A stretch of 64,000 nt of DNA, from the NCBI GenBank assembly GCA_963931925.1, contig OZ007582.1, forward strand, positions 20,914,792 through 20,978,791. Direction: 5' to 3'. Under the pieces are notes generated by a model. The model saw only the letters and a list, made by a program, of their open reading frames with translations. It was not told the origin of the DNA and ran no database searches. Both the position numbers and the translations under genes were made by a program. The stretch is from Onchidella celtica (taxonomy: Eukaryota > Mollusca > Gastropoda > Systellommatophora > Onchidiidae). This document shows, in pieces, positions 53,083-63,900 of the stretch (within the stretch, counting starts at the first letter, position 1; each line of letters starts with the position of its first letter).

Positions 53083-53232
53083 AAAGCAAAACATTGACGA
53101 TAAACAAAACTTTCATCAATGAATTTGAGAAGCTGCGGTGTCTTTGGGACACAAAGGCCGAAATTTACCATGATAAAGTCAAAAGAGGGCAAGTTTTACA
53201 CTCGGCATGCCGATGCTCGACCGGATGTCAAC
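53083..53232 (+). CDS. Possible MADF-like exon, truncated by the assembly gap
   Basis: After an acceptor-like CCTACTTTTGCAG the frame reads KTLTINKTFINEFEKLRCLW, then DTKAEIYHDKVKRG. The FIxxxEKxxCLWDxKxxxYxxKxxR pattern resembles the N-terminal half of MADF (Adf-1/stonewall-type) DNA-binding domains, common in transcription factors and DNA-transposon proteins. The last 30 bases fit less well, and the frame then enters the gap. Either a host gene exon or a transposon-derived ORF. Confidence 0.4.
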
Positions 53233-53432
53233 NNNNNNNNNNNNNNNNNNNNNNNNNNNNNNNNNNNNNNNNNNNNNNNNNNNNNNNNNNNNNNNNNNNN
53301 NNNNNNNNNNNNNNNNNNNNNNNNNNNNNNNNNNNNNNNNNNNNNNNNNNNNNNNNNNNNNNNNNNNNNNNNNNNNNNNNNNNNNNNNNNNNNNNNNNNN
53401 NNNNNNNNNNNNNNNNNNNNNNNNNNNNNNNN
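53233..53432. other. Assembly gap (200 N)
   Basis: Exactly 200 undetermined bases, probably a scaffold join of arbitrary size. Two near-copies of an adjacent roughly 60-bp sequence and CT repeats at the right edge suggest that repeats caused the break. Confidence 0.99.
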
Positions 53433-53575
53433 TCCCTCTCTTAGAACTGCTGATCCAAGCGTTTCAGGTCTAAGTCTAAGTAAACAAAACTGTATCTCTC
53501 TCTCTCTCTCCCTGTCTCTCTCTCTCTCTGTCTCTCTCTCCCTCTCTGTCTCTCTCTCTCTGTCTCTCCCCCCCC

Positions 53576-53612
<37 letters not shown>

Positions 53613-54362
53613 CCTCTCTTAGAACTGCTGATCTCGAGCGTTTCAGGTCTAACTAGACTAAGTAAACAAAACTGTACAGGACCAATAAAATTTCATCTAA
53701 ATCTAGATCTAGCTCTACGGTCCAGATTTACTTTGATACAGAATCTTTGTTGTTGAAGATAATGGATCTAGATTTAGACCTATGCTGCATTAAAACTGAT
53801 TACGAAGTATTTAATATCAATAATTTGCAATTAATATTTAAGTGAAATTATTGACATGAAATTGTGGCTACATAAAATGTGAAACTTACTTTTTTACCCA
53901 TTTGTAATGCATCTGTGTACTAGTTCCTGCAGCTCAAGGTTTTGATAAATCGAACCACGTTGGGCCTCCAAGAACGGCATACTGTACTTGGGCAATTCAC
54001 CAGAAACAGGAGATTTACCGGAACCGGTACTGATTTCAGTTCGAAAGTAAGTTAGAAATCACTCCATCCTTTTACAACGTTTTTTTTTCTTTGTGATATC
54101 TAATCAGGGCCACAAATTTAATGTCTAAAAATTGTGATCTAAACCAACGTGGACTTGGGAAATAGAAGCATGCTTTGACTGCCCAAGACAATACGTTGTG
54201 TAACAACCGTAATCAACCCGGTTGTATTTGTACATCCAAGTCAGATCTATATGGATTGTGCTTCATTCAGAGAGAAATATTTCTTTGCAGTTCTAAAGTG
54301 TTACAAGACAGAATAGAATTTCCAGGAACTGAATATTCAGTCACTTCATCTTTTTTTAATTA

Positions 54363-54399
<37 letters not shown>

Positions 54400-55090
54400 T
54401 ATTATTGTTATTGAAGTGCTGATCCATGCACTCACATTATTTATTTATGTAAAACAAATCTGATACCCCCTGCTAGGTCTTTTTGATTCCAGGAGAATTA
54501 TTAATTTCCATGCACTTTTAAAGCTCCACATCACATGATACTATTTCTGGGAACAATAACAATCAGTCACAGTATCATTACATGTATTTATTTAAAACAC
54601 ACAAGCATGATTGACATTTATAACACATCTATTTAAACAAACAGTTGTATTGTCCTAGGTCTGAATGTCCCGGACAGGTCTAACTTGACTCAAAGAGAAT
54701 ATTATCCATTTCAATGCTCTTTTAAATAGCTTGTACTCATTTCTTTTTAAAGTTGTTTTTTTTGTTTTTTTTACAGTATTACAGAATACAGTTTGAAGGA
54801 AGCAAATAAACTGTTACTTCATTTTTTTTTTTAAACTGCTAATCCAAGAATATGTATGATTTATTAGCATGTCTAAGTAAACAAAATTATCATATGGTTC
54901 AGAGTTTAATTACCAAATTGGCTCTACTTAATTAGATTTATTAAATAGTAATCTTGAACCTTGAAAGCATTAAATCATAGACTACAATTTCCAGGAGCAT
55001 AATAGGTCAGTCTTTTTTTTTTTTAAACTACTGATCCAAGCATATACATATCTAAGTAAACAAAATTATACCACAGTCCAGGGCTGCATT
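53433..55090 (+). repeat. Decayed repeat array sharing AACTGCTGATCCAAGC-like units
   Basis: A segment AACTGCTGATCCAAGC...TCTAAGTAAACAAAACTGTA occurs at about 53445 and 53633. More diverged copies lie at about 54413, 54834 and 55025. The last three are preceded by similar TTTCCAGGA...T-run sequence. CT microsatellites lie between the first two. No gene was recognised. Confidence 0.65.
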
Positions 55091-55309
55091 CAGTATAGAA
55101 TTATTGTTGTGGTAGAGAATAGCACTCTGTGATTTTGCACTGAGTAAGACCAATGAGCTGTTGTAATCAATGCGTTTCTACCAATTCATTTTCCTTCCTT
55201 TTGCAACAATAATTCGCAGTCAAAATTTAAATGAAACCAAAGGGACGAAATTCAGACCAGGTAAAATGTATGCACAATCCTTGTCTTCCCTTTCGTGATG
55301 CATCTATAC

Positions 55310-56569
55310 TGTAACAGGGTGACAGATTGGCAAGGTATAAATAGCGTGGGAAGATAGTTGACGGCGGGGAGACAGAGTTATTGTATGCCAGAGGGGGAAA
55401 GTAGGGAATGTTTACTTGACCGCCGTACTTGACGATCAGATCACCTGGGAATTGCTTGGGGGGTAGAGATGCTTCAATAGTATTTGACGTGGAGTCGACG
55501 GGGGTGGCTATTAGGATAACTAATGTACACTCGGTGAGCGTCTTGGGACGCTACCCGACTGGGTATAAATCCCCGAACGCTCCTTCCAACTTCAGACCGC
55601 TGAGAGCACTTACCAGCTTCGTGCCGAAGAGGAGACCACAACTGCAACTGTAACTTTGTACTAGTCTTGTGAGTGGGGAAGGTCAGGGAACCGGCAAACA
55701 TCCTTTGTCAGAGCGTGGTATCTTTGGTATCTTGTCGGCATTTGAGCTGTTGCTGAGTGGTAAGTTAACTGTACGATGTATGTGTATTTTACTTAATGTT
55801 CATGATTGTAGAACCTAAATCTAGTGGGTTTACTTTGGTATAACTACTGCCTCTGAGAGAGTCACGGAAACGCCGTTATATATATGTTACGAAACCTTAT
55901 AGGATGGGGTCTGTTAGAGAGAGCGTTATTCTTCGTGGGGAACGTGTAAATATCATTAAAACTGTATTGATCGTTTATTCTATTGCCTATATGGGAGCCT
56001 ATGGAGTATAGGAGCTGCAGCCTGACTTATAACAGATTCAGCGGTTAAAAGTATTGGTGATGAATATCCGTCATGGAGTAAGTATGGAAGTCATGCCTTC
56101 CAGCAGTAGATTAGGAAGTTGCGATCGTTTTTCTACAGAGGAGGAAGAACAACACCTTCTTGGCTTCTCAACTTCTTGTCCTTTGATTTACGACATCGTG
56201 GCGTCTTGGCTTCCCGACCTATTGGCACCTGCCGATACCTGTTGATCTAACTGCGCAGTCAAGCCAGAGTAGAGGGGAAGAACCAGCGCCCAGATAGCGC
56301 CATACACCCCTAAAGGAGAGGTTTCCTTATGCTGAATGTACCCGTGTGTTTTATAAAATGTGCTAGAAATTGAATATTACGAAGCCTTTTAATTATCATG
56401 TACTGATTTGCATCAACTTCATTCCATCGAAATTCACATGAAATTGTATGACCTATGTTCCTATTATTATTGAATGAATTAATAATTATTGTATAGATAA
56501 GCAATACAGATATCGTTTGTTATAACTTATAGAAGAGAGATAGTGTGTTTGTGCCGTGCCTATCACGGC
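55310..56569 (+). mobile_element. Probable 5' LTR of a truncated Gypsy-type element
   Basis: The segment starts TGTAACAGGGTGACAG and has TATA-like boxes at about 55338 (TATAAATAG) and 55563 (TATAAATCCC). It is followed by TGGTGTCAGAAG (56570-56581), which matches the tRNA-Leu primer sites of many Gypsy elements. The right LTR border is uncertain because a clean ...ACA is lacking before the primer site. No gag or pol follows. Confidence 0.45.
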
Positions 56570-56581
56570 TGGTGTCAGAAG
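56570..56581 (+). other. Putative primer-binding site, tRNA-Leu type
   Basis: TGGTGTCAGAAG complements the CTTCTGACACCA end known for eukaryotic tRNA-Leu. The match covers 12 bases, after which the sequence diverges. Confidence 0.45.
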
Positions 56582-57502
56582 AAAGTTAGTGAGAGGAAGA
56601 GTGAGAGAAAGTGGAAACATCACATATACTACTCTTTCCTGCAGGTCAAGAATTCCATTGCCCACCTAATCACCCTGGCTTTCTTGTCACCCTGAGTTAT
56701 AATTCATCGACATCTGTCAATACATCAACAATAGGTCAGTTAAATAATATTTGCAGACATAGCTATGCGTTGACCTATCCGCAAGAATCAAAAGGATTTT
56801 GCGGCTAAAACTGCTCAACAGAATCAGTTGTCCTTCTCCTCCAGATGACATGAAGAACCTTTATGATGGTATTTCGTTCAAATCGGCATGTTTCCTTGGA
56901 AGCATCAAGAAATACAAACAACTGCATTCCAAAGGACATCCTTTGCGTGCAAAAAAACCCAGACAGGATGGAATTTTACATTCCAAATCAAAGGACAGCT
57001 TTATCACCTCGTTGTCTGTCTCCTTCCAAACACCATGAGAACACCACAATTTTCTGCAGACGCCGAGGAATAGCAGAAGGCACGCATGCCAATTGTTCAT
57101 GGACTAGATGCTGATATAGTCAGACAAGTTTGGGGGTCTTTATCACTACCCAAAATGTATATCCAGGATTTCAGAACGGCCACTGGCTACAAATGTGTCC
57201 ACCACGTTATCTCACACTGGGCGACCAGCTTTTGAGCGTGAGAGACGTTATAATTTATATTTTTTGTTTGTTTGTTAACGATTTACAATTTCAATTGTGA
57301 ATTCAAGATTTTATATAGTGCTTCCCTTATAATACAAGATCATTGTAGCATAGCGTACACATGCATGTTCATGTTGATAGTAAGTGTTCGTAAATGTGAA
57401 AACATCAACACTACAGAAAATATAAAATTCACAGTTTATACTGTGGTGACTTTGTTTGGTGCTTTTTGTTTTTCTAGAAGGTAAGTATTGGAGATGTATT
57501 TC
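56582..57502. other. Stretch without a recognised gene
   Basis: Several moderate open frames (56611-56808, 56799-57038, 56863-57114, plus strand) overlap in different phases. None shows a motif I know. They could be remnants of the element starting at 55310 or host non-coding sequence. Confidence 0.4.
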
Positions 57503-57821
57503 TATGTGAGTGTTTAAGTGGATTGCAGCTGCATGTAAGTGTTTAAGTGAATTACTACTGTATGTCAGTGTTTAAGTGAATTACTACTGTATGTAAGTGT
57601 TTAAGTGAATTACTGCTGTATGTAAGTGTTTAAGTGAATTACTACTGTGTGTAAGTGTTTAAGTGAATTACTATTGTATGTGGGTGTTTAAGTGAATTAC
57701 TACTGTATCTGGGTGTTTAATTGATTACCACTGTCTATGAGTGTTTAAGTGGATTACCGCTGTATATGAGTGTTTAAGTCTATTACTACTGTATATGAGT
57801 GTTTAAGTGGATTACTGCTGT
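57503..57821 (+). repeat. 29-bp minisatellite (11 copies)
   Basis: The unit ATGTAAGTGTTTAAGTGAAT plus TACTACTGT is repeated 11 times with substitutions, more diverged at the ends. Confidence 0.95.
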
Positions 57822-59400
57822 TGTCTTTCTGGCATTTATAATGAATGCAAAAATATTGTTTTCCTCTGAATTCCTATCTTGGAATTATTGCACATCGGGA
57901 AATAAGTTTTTTTTTTTTTTTTATCTCCATTCTCCCCGTCCCTGCGAAGTTTGCGGGGCTCCTCACAAGTGAATAATAATCGTAATAATGTTAATAACAA
58001 TAATAATAGTAATAACAACAATCATAAAATGCGGATTACAAAGACTACGTATGAGGAAATAACTATAGAACACTGAAGTAATGTCGAATTCCAGAATGAG
58101 GTAATCGTACCAAACACTGTAGTAGTACAGTAGAGAGACGGGAAAAATGCCCTTTCTATGTCATTGTCGAAAACACCAAACCACATAATACCACATAGGC
58201 TTTTTTTTTTAACGTCAGGGTGATGAAGGGCAATACCACTAATGATCTATCGTTCACAAACCACTCATAGCAACCACCTAGCAGCTTACGGAAGTTGGGA
58301 TCACAATCAGAGGTGCCGTCTCCAGCTTTCCTTCTGGTTTTCACATACGCATTCTCCTATAACATTATATTCCGTGCTTCATGGAAGTGGCGCTAAAAAG
58401 ATGCCCCCATATGTTAGAGCATGTTCACAGTTGTGAGATCTTCATCTTCCAGTTCACGTGTAGCAGTGTCAGGCCCACATCCAGAACAGCAAAATGATAC
58501 AGATGAAAAGAGGGTGCCTTTCTTTTCTTTTTTTTTTATTATTTTGTTTGTTTCGTTTTTCAAGTGAGTCTTCTGTTTTATTAGGCCCCTCGTGTTTATC
58601 GAGACTTCCTGTTTCATTGAGGCCGCAGGCTCCTGTTCTCATTCAAATCGCCTTGTTTTTAAAAAAATTTTTAATTGAGGACCTTGATTTTCTTTACACA
58701 CACTTCTTTTTTTCTTTTGTTCGTTTTTTTATTGATTTTATTGTTGTTGTTTTTTTATTATGCAGTTTCATTTTCTTGCGTCCCTTGCTTATATTCCTGG
58801 CGTCTGGTCTTCGTGGGGCTCTTGTTTTTTATACAGACTGCCTCGTCTTTACTGAGGCTCTTGTTTTTATACAGACTGCCTCGTTTTTACTGAGGCTCTT
58901 GTTTTTACTAAATGTCTGCTTTCATCAGGCGTTTCCCTAATCCGTTCGTTTGTTTCTTGCTTTCCCTCACGTAGAGCTTCTCGTTCTTATTCAGTCTTCC
59001 ATTTTTGCAACAACTCCCCCCCCCCCCCCCCCATGCACACACACATCTGACAACCCAGAATGTGTTTTGTGTGCGTTTCGTTTTTTTTTTAACGATCAAG
59101 AGAATTTCCTCCAATAAATAATTATCTCGACGACAAAGCAAACGCCAGGAAACTAGTCCACGTAAGCTCGAATGTTGATGTAAATGCCAACCAGCTGTCC
59201 GTTGAAGTCGTTGTTACGTCTCACCACACATAGTTTTCCTGGCAGTTCAATGTGACTGCTCTCATTCATAACAATTTTGTCTTCTCCCTTCTACTTATTT
59301 ACCTGCACAAATAATTCACCCCATAGGGGATCCAAGTTAAAAAGTCATTGGATACCTGAAGGTGGAAATAACATGATGAAATGCGCTGGTTAGTGCCATG
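57822..59400. other. Non-coding stretch with low-complexity T-rich repeats
   Basis: It includes an AAT/AAC run (57974-58024), a decayed roughly 37-bp repeat (58560-58915, clearest as GAGGCTCTTGTTTTT...ACAGACTGCCTCG at 58853-58905) and a C-run (59016-59033). The long hydrophobic plus-strand frame across 58494-58940 reflects the T-rich repeats. Confidence 0.5.
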
Positions 59401-60746
59401 TCAGATCCTGTTATTCCAGTTCCGAATGGCATGGAAAAGACGTAAATATAGAATCCATGCAGACAAGAACACGACTTCCAATAGCTCATTGAGAGTTAAC
59501 AAGCTGGCACCAAGAAATAAACCCATGTAACCTCCCACGTTACCGAAGATCCCCACCCCAACAGAGTGAGTTCTGGAACATGTTCAACTGAAGTGACCAA
59601 ATGGTTTTTTGGTTTAAGCCTTATTATAATGAAGTTTTCCTGAGCATATTCCTGGCTGGAAAAGGGGCGAAGCCCCAAGAAAGCCATATCAAAATTTTTA
59701 GCTGGATGAGCTGAAGATGAGAGACTGACATCGTATTCACTGTACGTACAAGGTCTCAGACATATGTCTTTTCCACTTTCTTTTAAGCTAAATATTGATT
59801 GACGAGTTGCAAAGACCGTTGGCTGGAAACAATCTCTGTATTTCAGTACGCTGCACTCAGGCAAAGCGTAGAATGATGCAAATCCTTGCAAGACACAACC
59901 ACATTTCTCTGCCGATTTATTGTATGCCATCCCCAACACACACATTTCTGCAGAATATTTAGGCCATAATTTCAAAGGATTCACAAAATCTGGACCATCG
60001 ACATCCATACAAAATTCTTCTCCAAAGGATTTGTAGGGCGGTGGAAGGAATTTATACCTTGAAACTGTGTACAGAACTTTAGCATACGTTCCTGGTTGAA
60101 TGAGAAGTGGCGGGATGGAGTCATGGCTGACAAAGGGCTCGTGTAAATGCAGGTAAAGCCCTGCATGCATTATGCCTGAATGATAGTGATCTTGCTGGAT
60201 GTCAAAGTAAAGCACTATCTCGTCTGATGAACTCATATGTGTGCTCCATTCGGCATTAATCGTTTTGCCATTGAACATCCAGCAGGCTTTCTCCATGTCA
60301 TTTGTTTTCTCAATATGTTTAGTTAATAATTTAGTCTCACCGTCAACAAACATTACGCTTGCCACTAGAACATCGCGACCAAATCCTACTTTCGCCTCCA
60401 TTTCGCTGTAGGTTATTTGGTCCATTTCTCCCTCTACAGTCTGAACCCACTCGGACTGTTCAGAATCGTTCTGGACAGTCGGGCCAAATGATCCCTTGAA
60501 GATATAGGAGCCTGTGGTGGACTGAAGATACCACTTGATGGCCCGCTCTGTATCTCCCACCTTGGTGATATCTGTGGCTGTTGGCAAACAGAAAGTGATG
60601 GCTGGAATAGGAACTTTAAATTTTCTGTTCAGTGCCCAGCTGGTAACAAATGGATGCTCCTGGTAACGCAAGAACAACGACACCAGGGTCACGCTCAGTG
60701 ACACGGCCATAGCCAAAAGTAATAATAATAATAATAGTTCGTCCAT
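59401..60746 (-). CDS. DEG/ENaC-family sodium channel subunit (one frameshift)
   Basis: The frame has TM1 near the start (LLLLLLLAMAVSLSVTLVSLFL). It continues with PIPAITFCLP (post-TM1 motif), a large extracellular loop with paired cysteines (EMCVLGMAY, KCGCVLQGF) and ICLRPCTYSEYDVSLSSSAH. The original frame runs to 59496, but after ELTLL the second membrane segment is in another phase: FGNVGGYMGLFLGASLLTLN, carrying the GxS selectivity-filter motif (GAS), then the stop at 59401-59403. A one-base indel in the GGGGTGGGG run (59551-59560) explains it. First in-frame ATG is 60746. The usual N-terminal cytoplasmic HG motif is not in this exon. Family members are trimeric, amiloride-sensitive, acid-, peptide- or mechanically-gated channels; the ligand is unknown. 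Confidence 0.85.
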
Positions 60747-60868
60747 CAGGTATGATGATGACCTTAACAACACCAGAGGAATAAAGAACAGAAATTGTTG
60801 AGAATTTCAACACATGGACAATAAAGAGAACTAAAGGACACAGAGGACAGAATGGAAAGACTGTTCTT

Positions 60869-60990
60869 TCATGACTTATGGCTTCTCATGTGACTGATAA
60901 GTCCTATTTTTGCCCTGCAGACCCTTCCGCATAAATGACAAGAGTGCTCCGTTGGTTCAGTACCACTGGGCCTTTTCTTGCGCCGTTCTC
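60869..60990 (-). pseudogene. LINE ORF2 C-terminal zinc-finger tail, out of frame
   Basis: Beyond the A-run the other frame reads RERRKKRPSGTEPTEHSCHL and CGRVCRAKIGLISHMRSHKS, a C2H2-type finger with C-x2-C-H-x-H like spacing that ends many ORF2 proteins of this family. A one-base change in the 8-A run accounts for the shift. Either a real mutation or a sequencing error. Confidence 0.8.
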
Positions 60991-63900
60991 TTTTTTTTGA
61001 TAGCCTGCTGGACTCTGTCAGCTTCCCATGCTTTGCTGCCTCTGGTAAGGGCCGCCCTCCAATTTGCACGATCAAGCGAGAGCTTTTCCCACTCACTCAC
61101 ATCAATGGCAAAGGCCTTCAGTGATTGCTTGAGAGTGTCTTTGTAACGTCTCTTTGGGGCCCCAACATTCCTCGTTCCATTGGAGAGCTCAGAGAAGAAG
61201 ATTTGCTTAGGGAGTCTGGAGTCGGGCATTCTGACAACATGTCCTGCCCAACGTAGCTGAATTTTTTTCAGGTGGCAGAAGATGCTCAATTCCTTGGCAC
61301 GATTGAGGACCTCAGTGTCTGGAATTTTATCCTGCCATTTGATCCTTAGGATCTTTCTAAGGCAGGCCAGATGAAAGTGATTTAGCTTTCTGGCATGCGA
61401 TTGGTACACTGTCCAGGTTTCAGCCCCATAGAGTAGGGTGGGAAGGACGACAGCATTGTACACTTTCAGCTTAGTGTCTGTGCGAATGCCGGCAACATCC
61501 CACACTCTCTTTCGAAGCCTGCCAAATGCAGAGCTGGCTTTGCTGATTCTTGAGAGAATTTCAGTATCAACACGAGCCGCGGAAGACAGTGTACTGCCAA
61601 GATAGGTGAAGTTCTCCGACACCTTCAGAAGACTGTCATGGACTTTGATATTTGGGGTCACAGGATACTTGTCGTCTGGAGAAGGCTGATGGAGCACTTC
61701 CGTCCTCTTTGTGCTTATTGTGAGGCCAAAGTTGTCACAGGCACTAGAAAACTTATCAACACAGTTTTGCATGCTATCCTCATCGTGTGCCAGAAGTGCA
61801 CAATCATCAGCAAATAGTAGGTCACAGACTTGAGTACTTTTGGTTTTGGTTTTTGCCTGAAGTCTCCTGAGGTTGAATAGACTGCCATCAGTTCGGTACT
61901 TGATGCTTACCCCTTGAGGAGGAGAGCTAAAGGCTTCTTGTAGCATTGCAGAGAACATGATGCTGAACAGAGTTGGGGCTAAGACACAACCCTGTTTTAC
62001 CCCATTTGTGACAGCAAAGGGCTCTGAAACACTGCCGTTGCTTTTGACTGCAGCTTGCATGCCATCATGAAACTGGCGCACTATTGTGATGAATTCGGGT
62101 GGACACCCAAACTTCGCCAAGATTTTCCAGAGGCCTTCACGACACACTGTGTCAAATGCTTTTGTGAGGTCAACAAATGTGATATACAGCGCTTTATTTT
62201 GTTCCATGCATTTTTCCTGAATCTGTCTGGCAGCAAATATCATATCCGCCGTTCCCCTCTCTTTACGAAAGCCACATTGGCTCTCGGGAAGCAAGTCATT
62301 TGACGAGAGGTGATCAAGAAGGCGATTCAGAAGCATTCTTGCCAATATTTTGCCAGCAATTGAAAGTAGAGAGATTCCCCGATGGTTGTCACAGACTTGG
62401 CTGTCCCCTTTGTTTTTGTACAGATGGATGATTGAAGCATCTTTGAAGTCCTGTGGCAGCTTCCCTGCTTTCAACATATGATTGAACAACTCGGTCAACC
62501 TTTCAATAAGCTTTTCTCCACCGAAGGCATACACCTCAGCAGGAATTGAATCCACGCCTGGTGATTTGTTAAAGGACATCTGATTTGTGGCAGTTCGGGT
62601 CTCATTTGCTGTGAATGGCTTGGCAAGAGCTGCATTAATAGGAGTCTGAGGGAGGCGGTCAATGGACTCAGTATTTATATTTGATGGCCGATTTAGCACA
62701 CCTCCGAAATGTTCTGCCCAACGCTGAATTATGGCATTCAATTCAACAATGCGTGTTGAACCATCTGACGCAAGAAGTGGCGTAGTGCCAGAGCGGGATG
62801 GTCCAAACACAGCTCGGAGGCTCTCAAAGAACTTTCTAGTGTTGTTTGTGTCGGCATATTTCTGAGTTTCTCTTACTCGCTCTTCAAGCCAGTCATTTTT
62901 CATTTTCCTCAGCTTCTTCTGGAGTACACCCTTACATGCACGCAGTGCATCAGCTTTTGCTGTGGAAGAGGGGTCACTGCAGTGAGCTTGGATGAGACTA
63001 TTTTTTTCTTTGATGAGCACTTTGATTTCATTATCATTATCATTGAACCAGTCCTGGTGCTTGCGGACAGGAAAACCAACTGTGCTGCTGGCGCAAGAGT
63101 GTACAGTCGTATTTAGGTCAGTCCAGCTCTGTTCAATGTTCTCAGGGTCAAAAGTCACGCAATCCAATTTTGAGGAGAGTTCTGATGAGAGCTCGCTCTG
63201 TTTCTCAACTGAGCAGAGTTTTGAAACATTTAGGCGTTTAGGTGGCGCTTTCCCTTGAGGGCGTCTATTGCGCCTCAATGTTAGTCTGAGCTTGCAAACA
63301 ATGAGTCTGTGGTCAGTTCCACACTCGGCACCACACATCGCCTTTGTTACAAGGACATCCTTTCTGTCAGTCTTCCTCACAATGACATAGTCTATGAGAT
63401 GCCAATGCTTTGAGCGGGGATGCATCCATGACGTTCTGTTTCTCACGGGGAGGCTAAAGTTTGTGTTGGTAATGAACAGGCCAAATTCAGCGCACAAAGT
63501 AAGTAAGCGCAACCCATTGTTATTGCATGAACCAACTCCATGAGGGCCCAAAACATTTGGCCACGCTGAGATTTCGGAGCCAACCCTAGCATTGAAGTCC
63601 CCCAAGAGAATCAGCTTATCAGCTGCCGGGACAGAGCATATGACAGATTCTAGATCAGAATAGAACTTGTCTTTGGCTTCATCTGGGTTTGTCATGGTGG
63701 GCGCATATGCGCTAATGAGGGTGGCTGACTGGCTTTTCCCAACTGGGATCCTGAGTGTCATTAGCCTGTCATTTATTTCAATTGGCATGGACTGCAAGTT
63801 TCTGACAAGGTCATTTTTAATTGCAAACCCAACACCATGCTGTCTCGGTTCGACTGCACCCTTGCCTTTCCAGAAGAAGGTGTATCCACCACTGAGCTCT

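Noticed and set aside
57836..58021. Leu-rich minus-strand frame
   Set aside because: It is a translation of the AAT/AAC simple repeat.
58494..58940. 148-residue hydrophobic plus-strand protein
   Set aside because: T-rich decayed repeats give Phe/Leu-rich translation. No family motif or splice logic.
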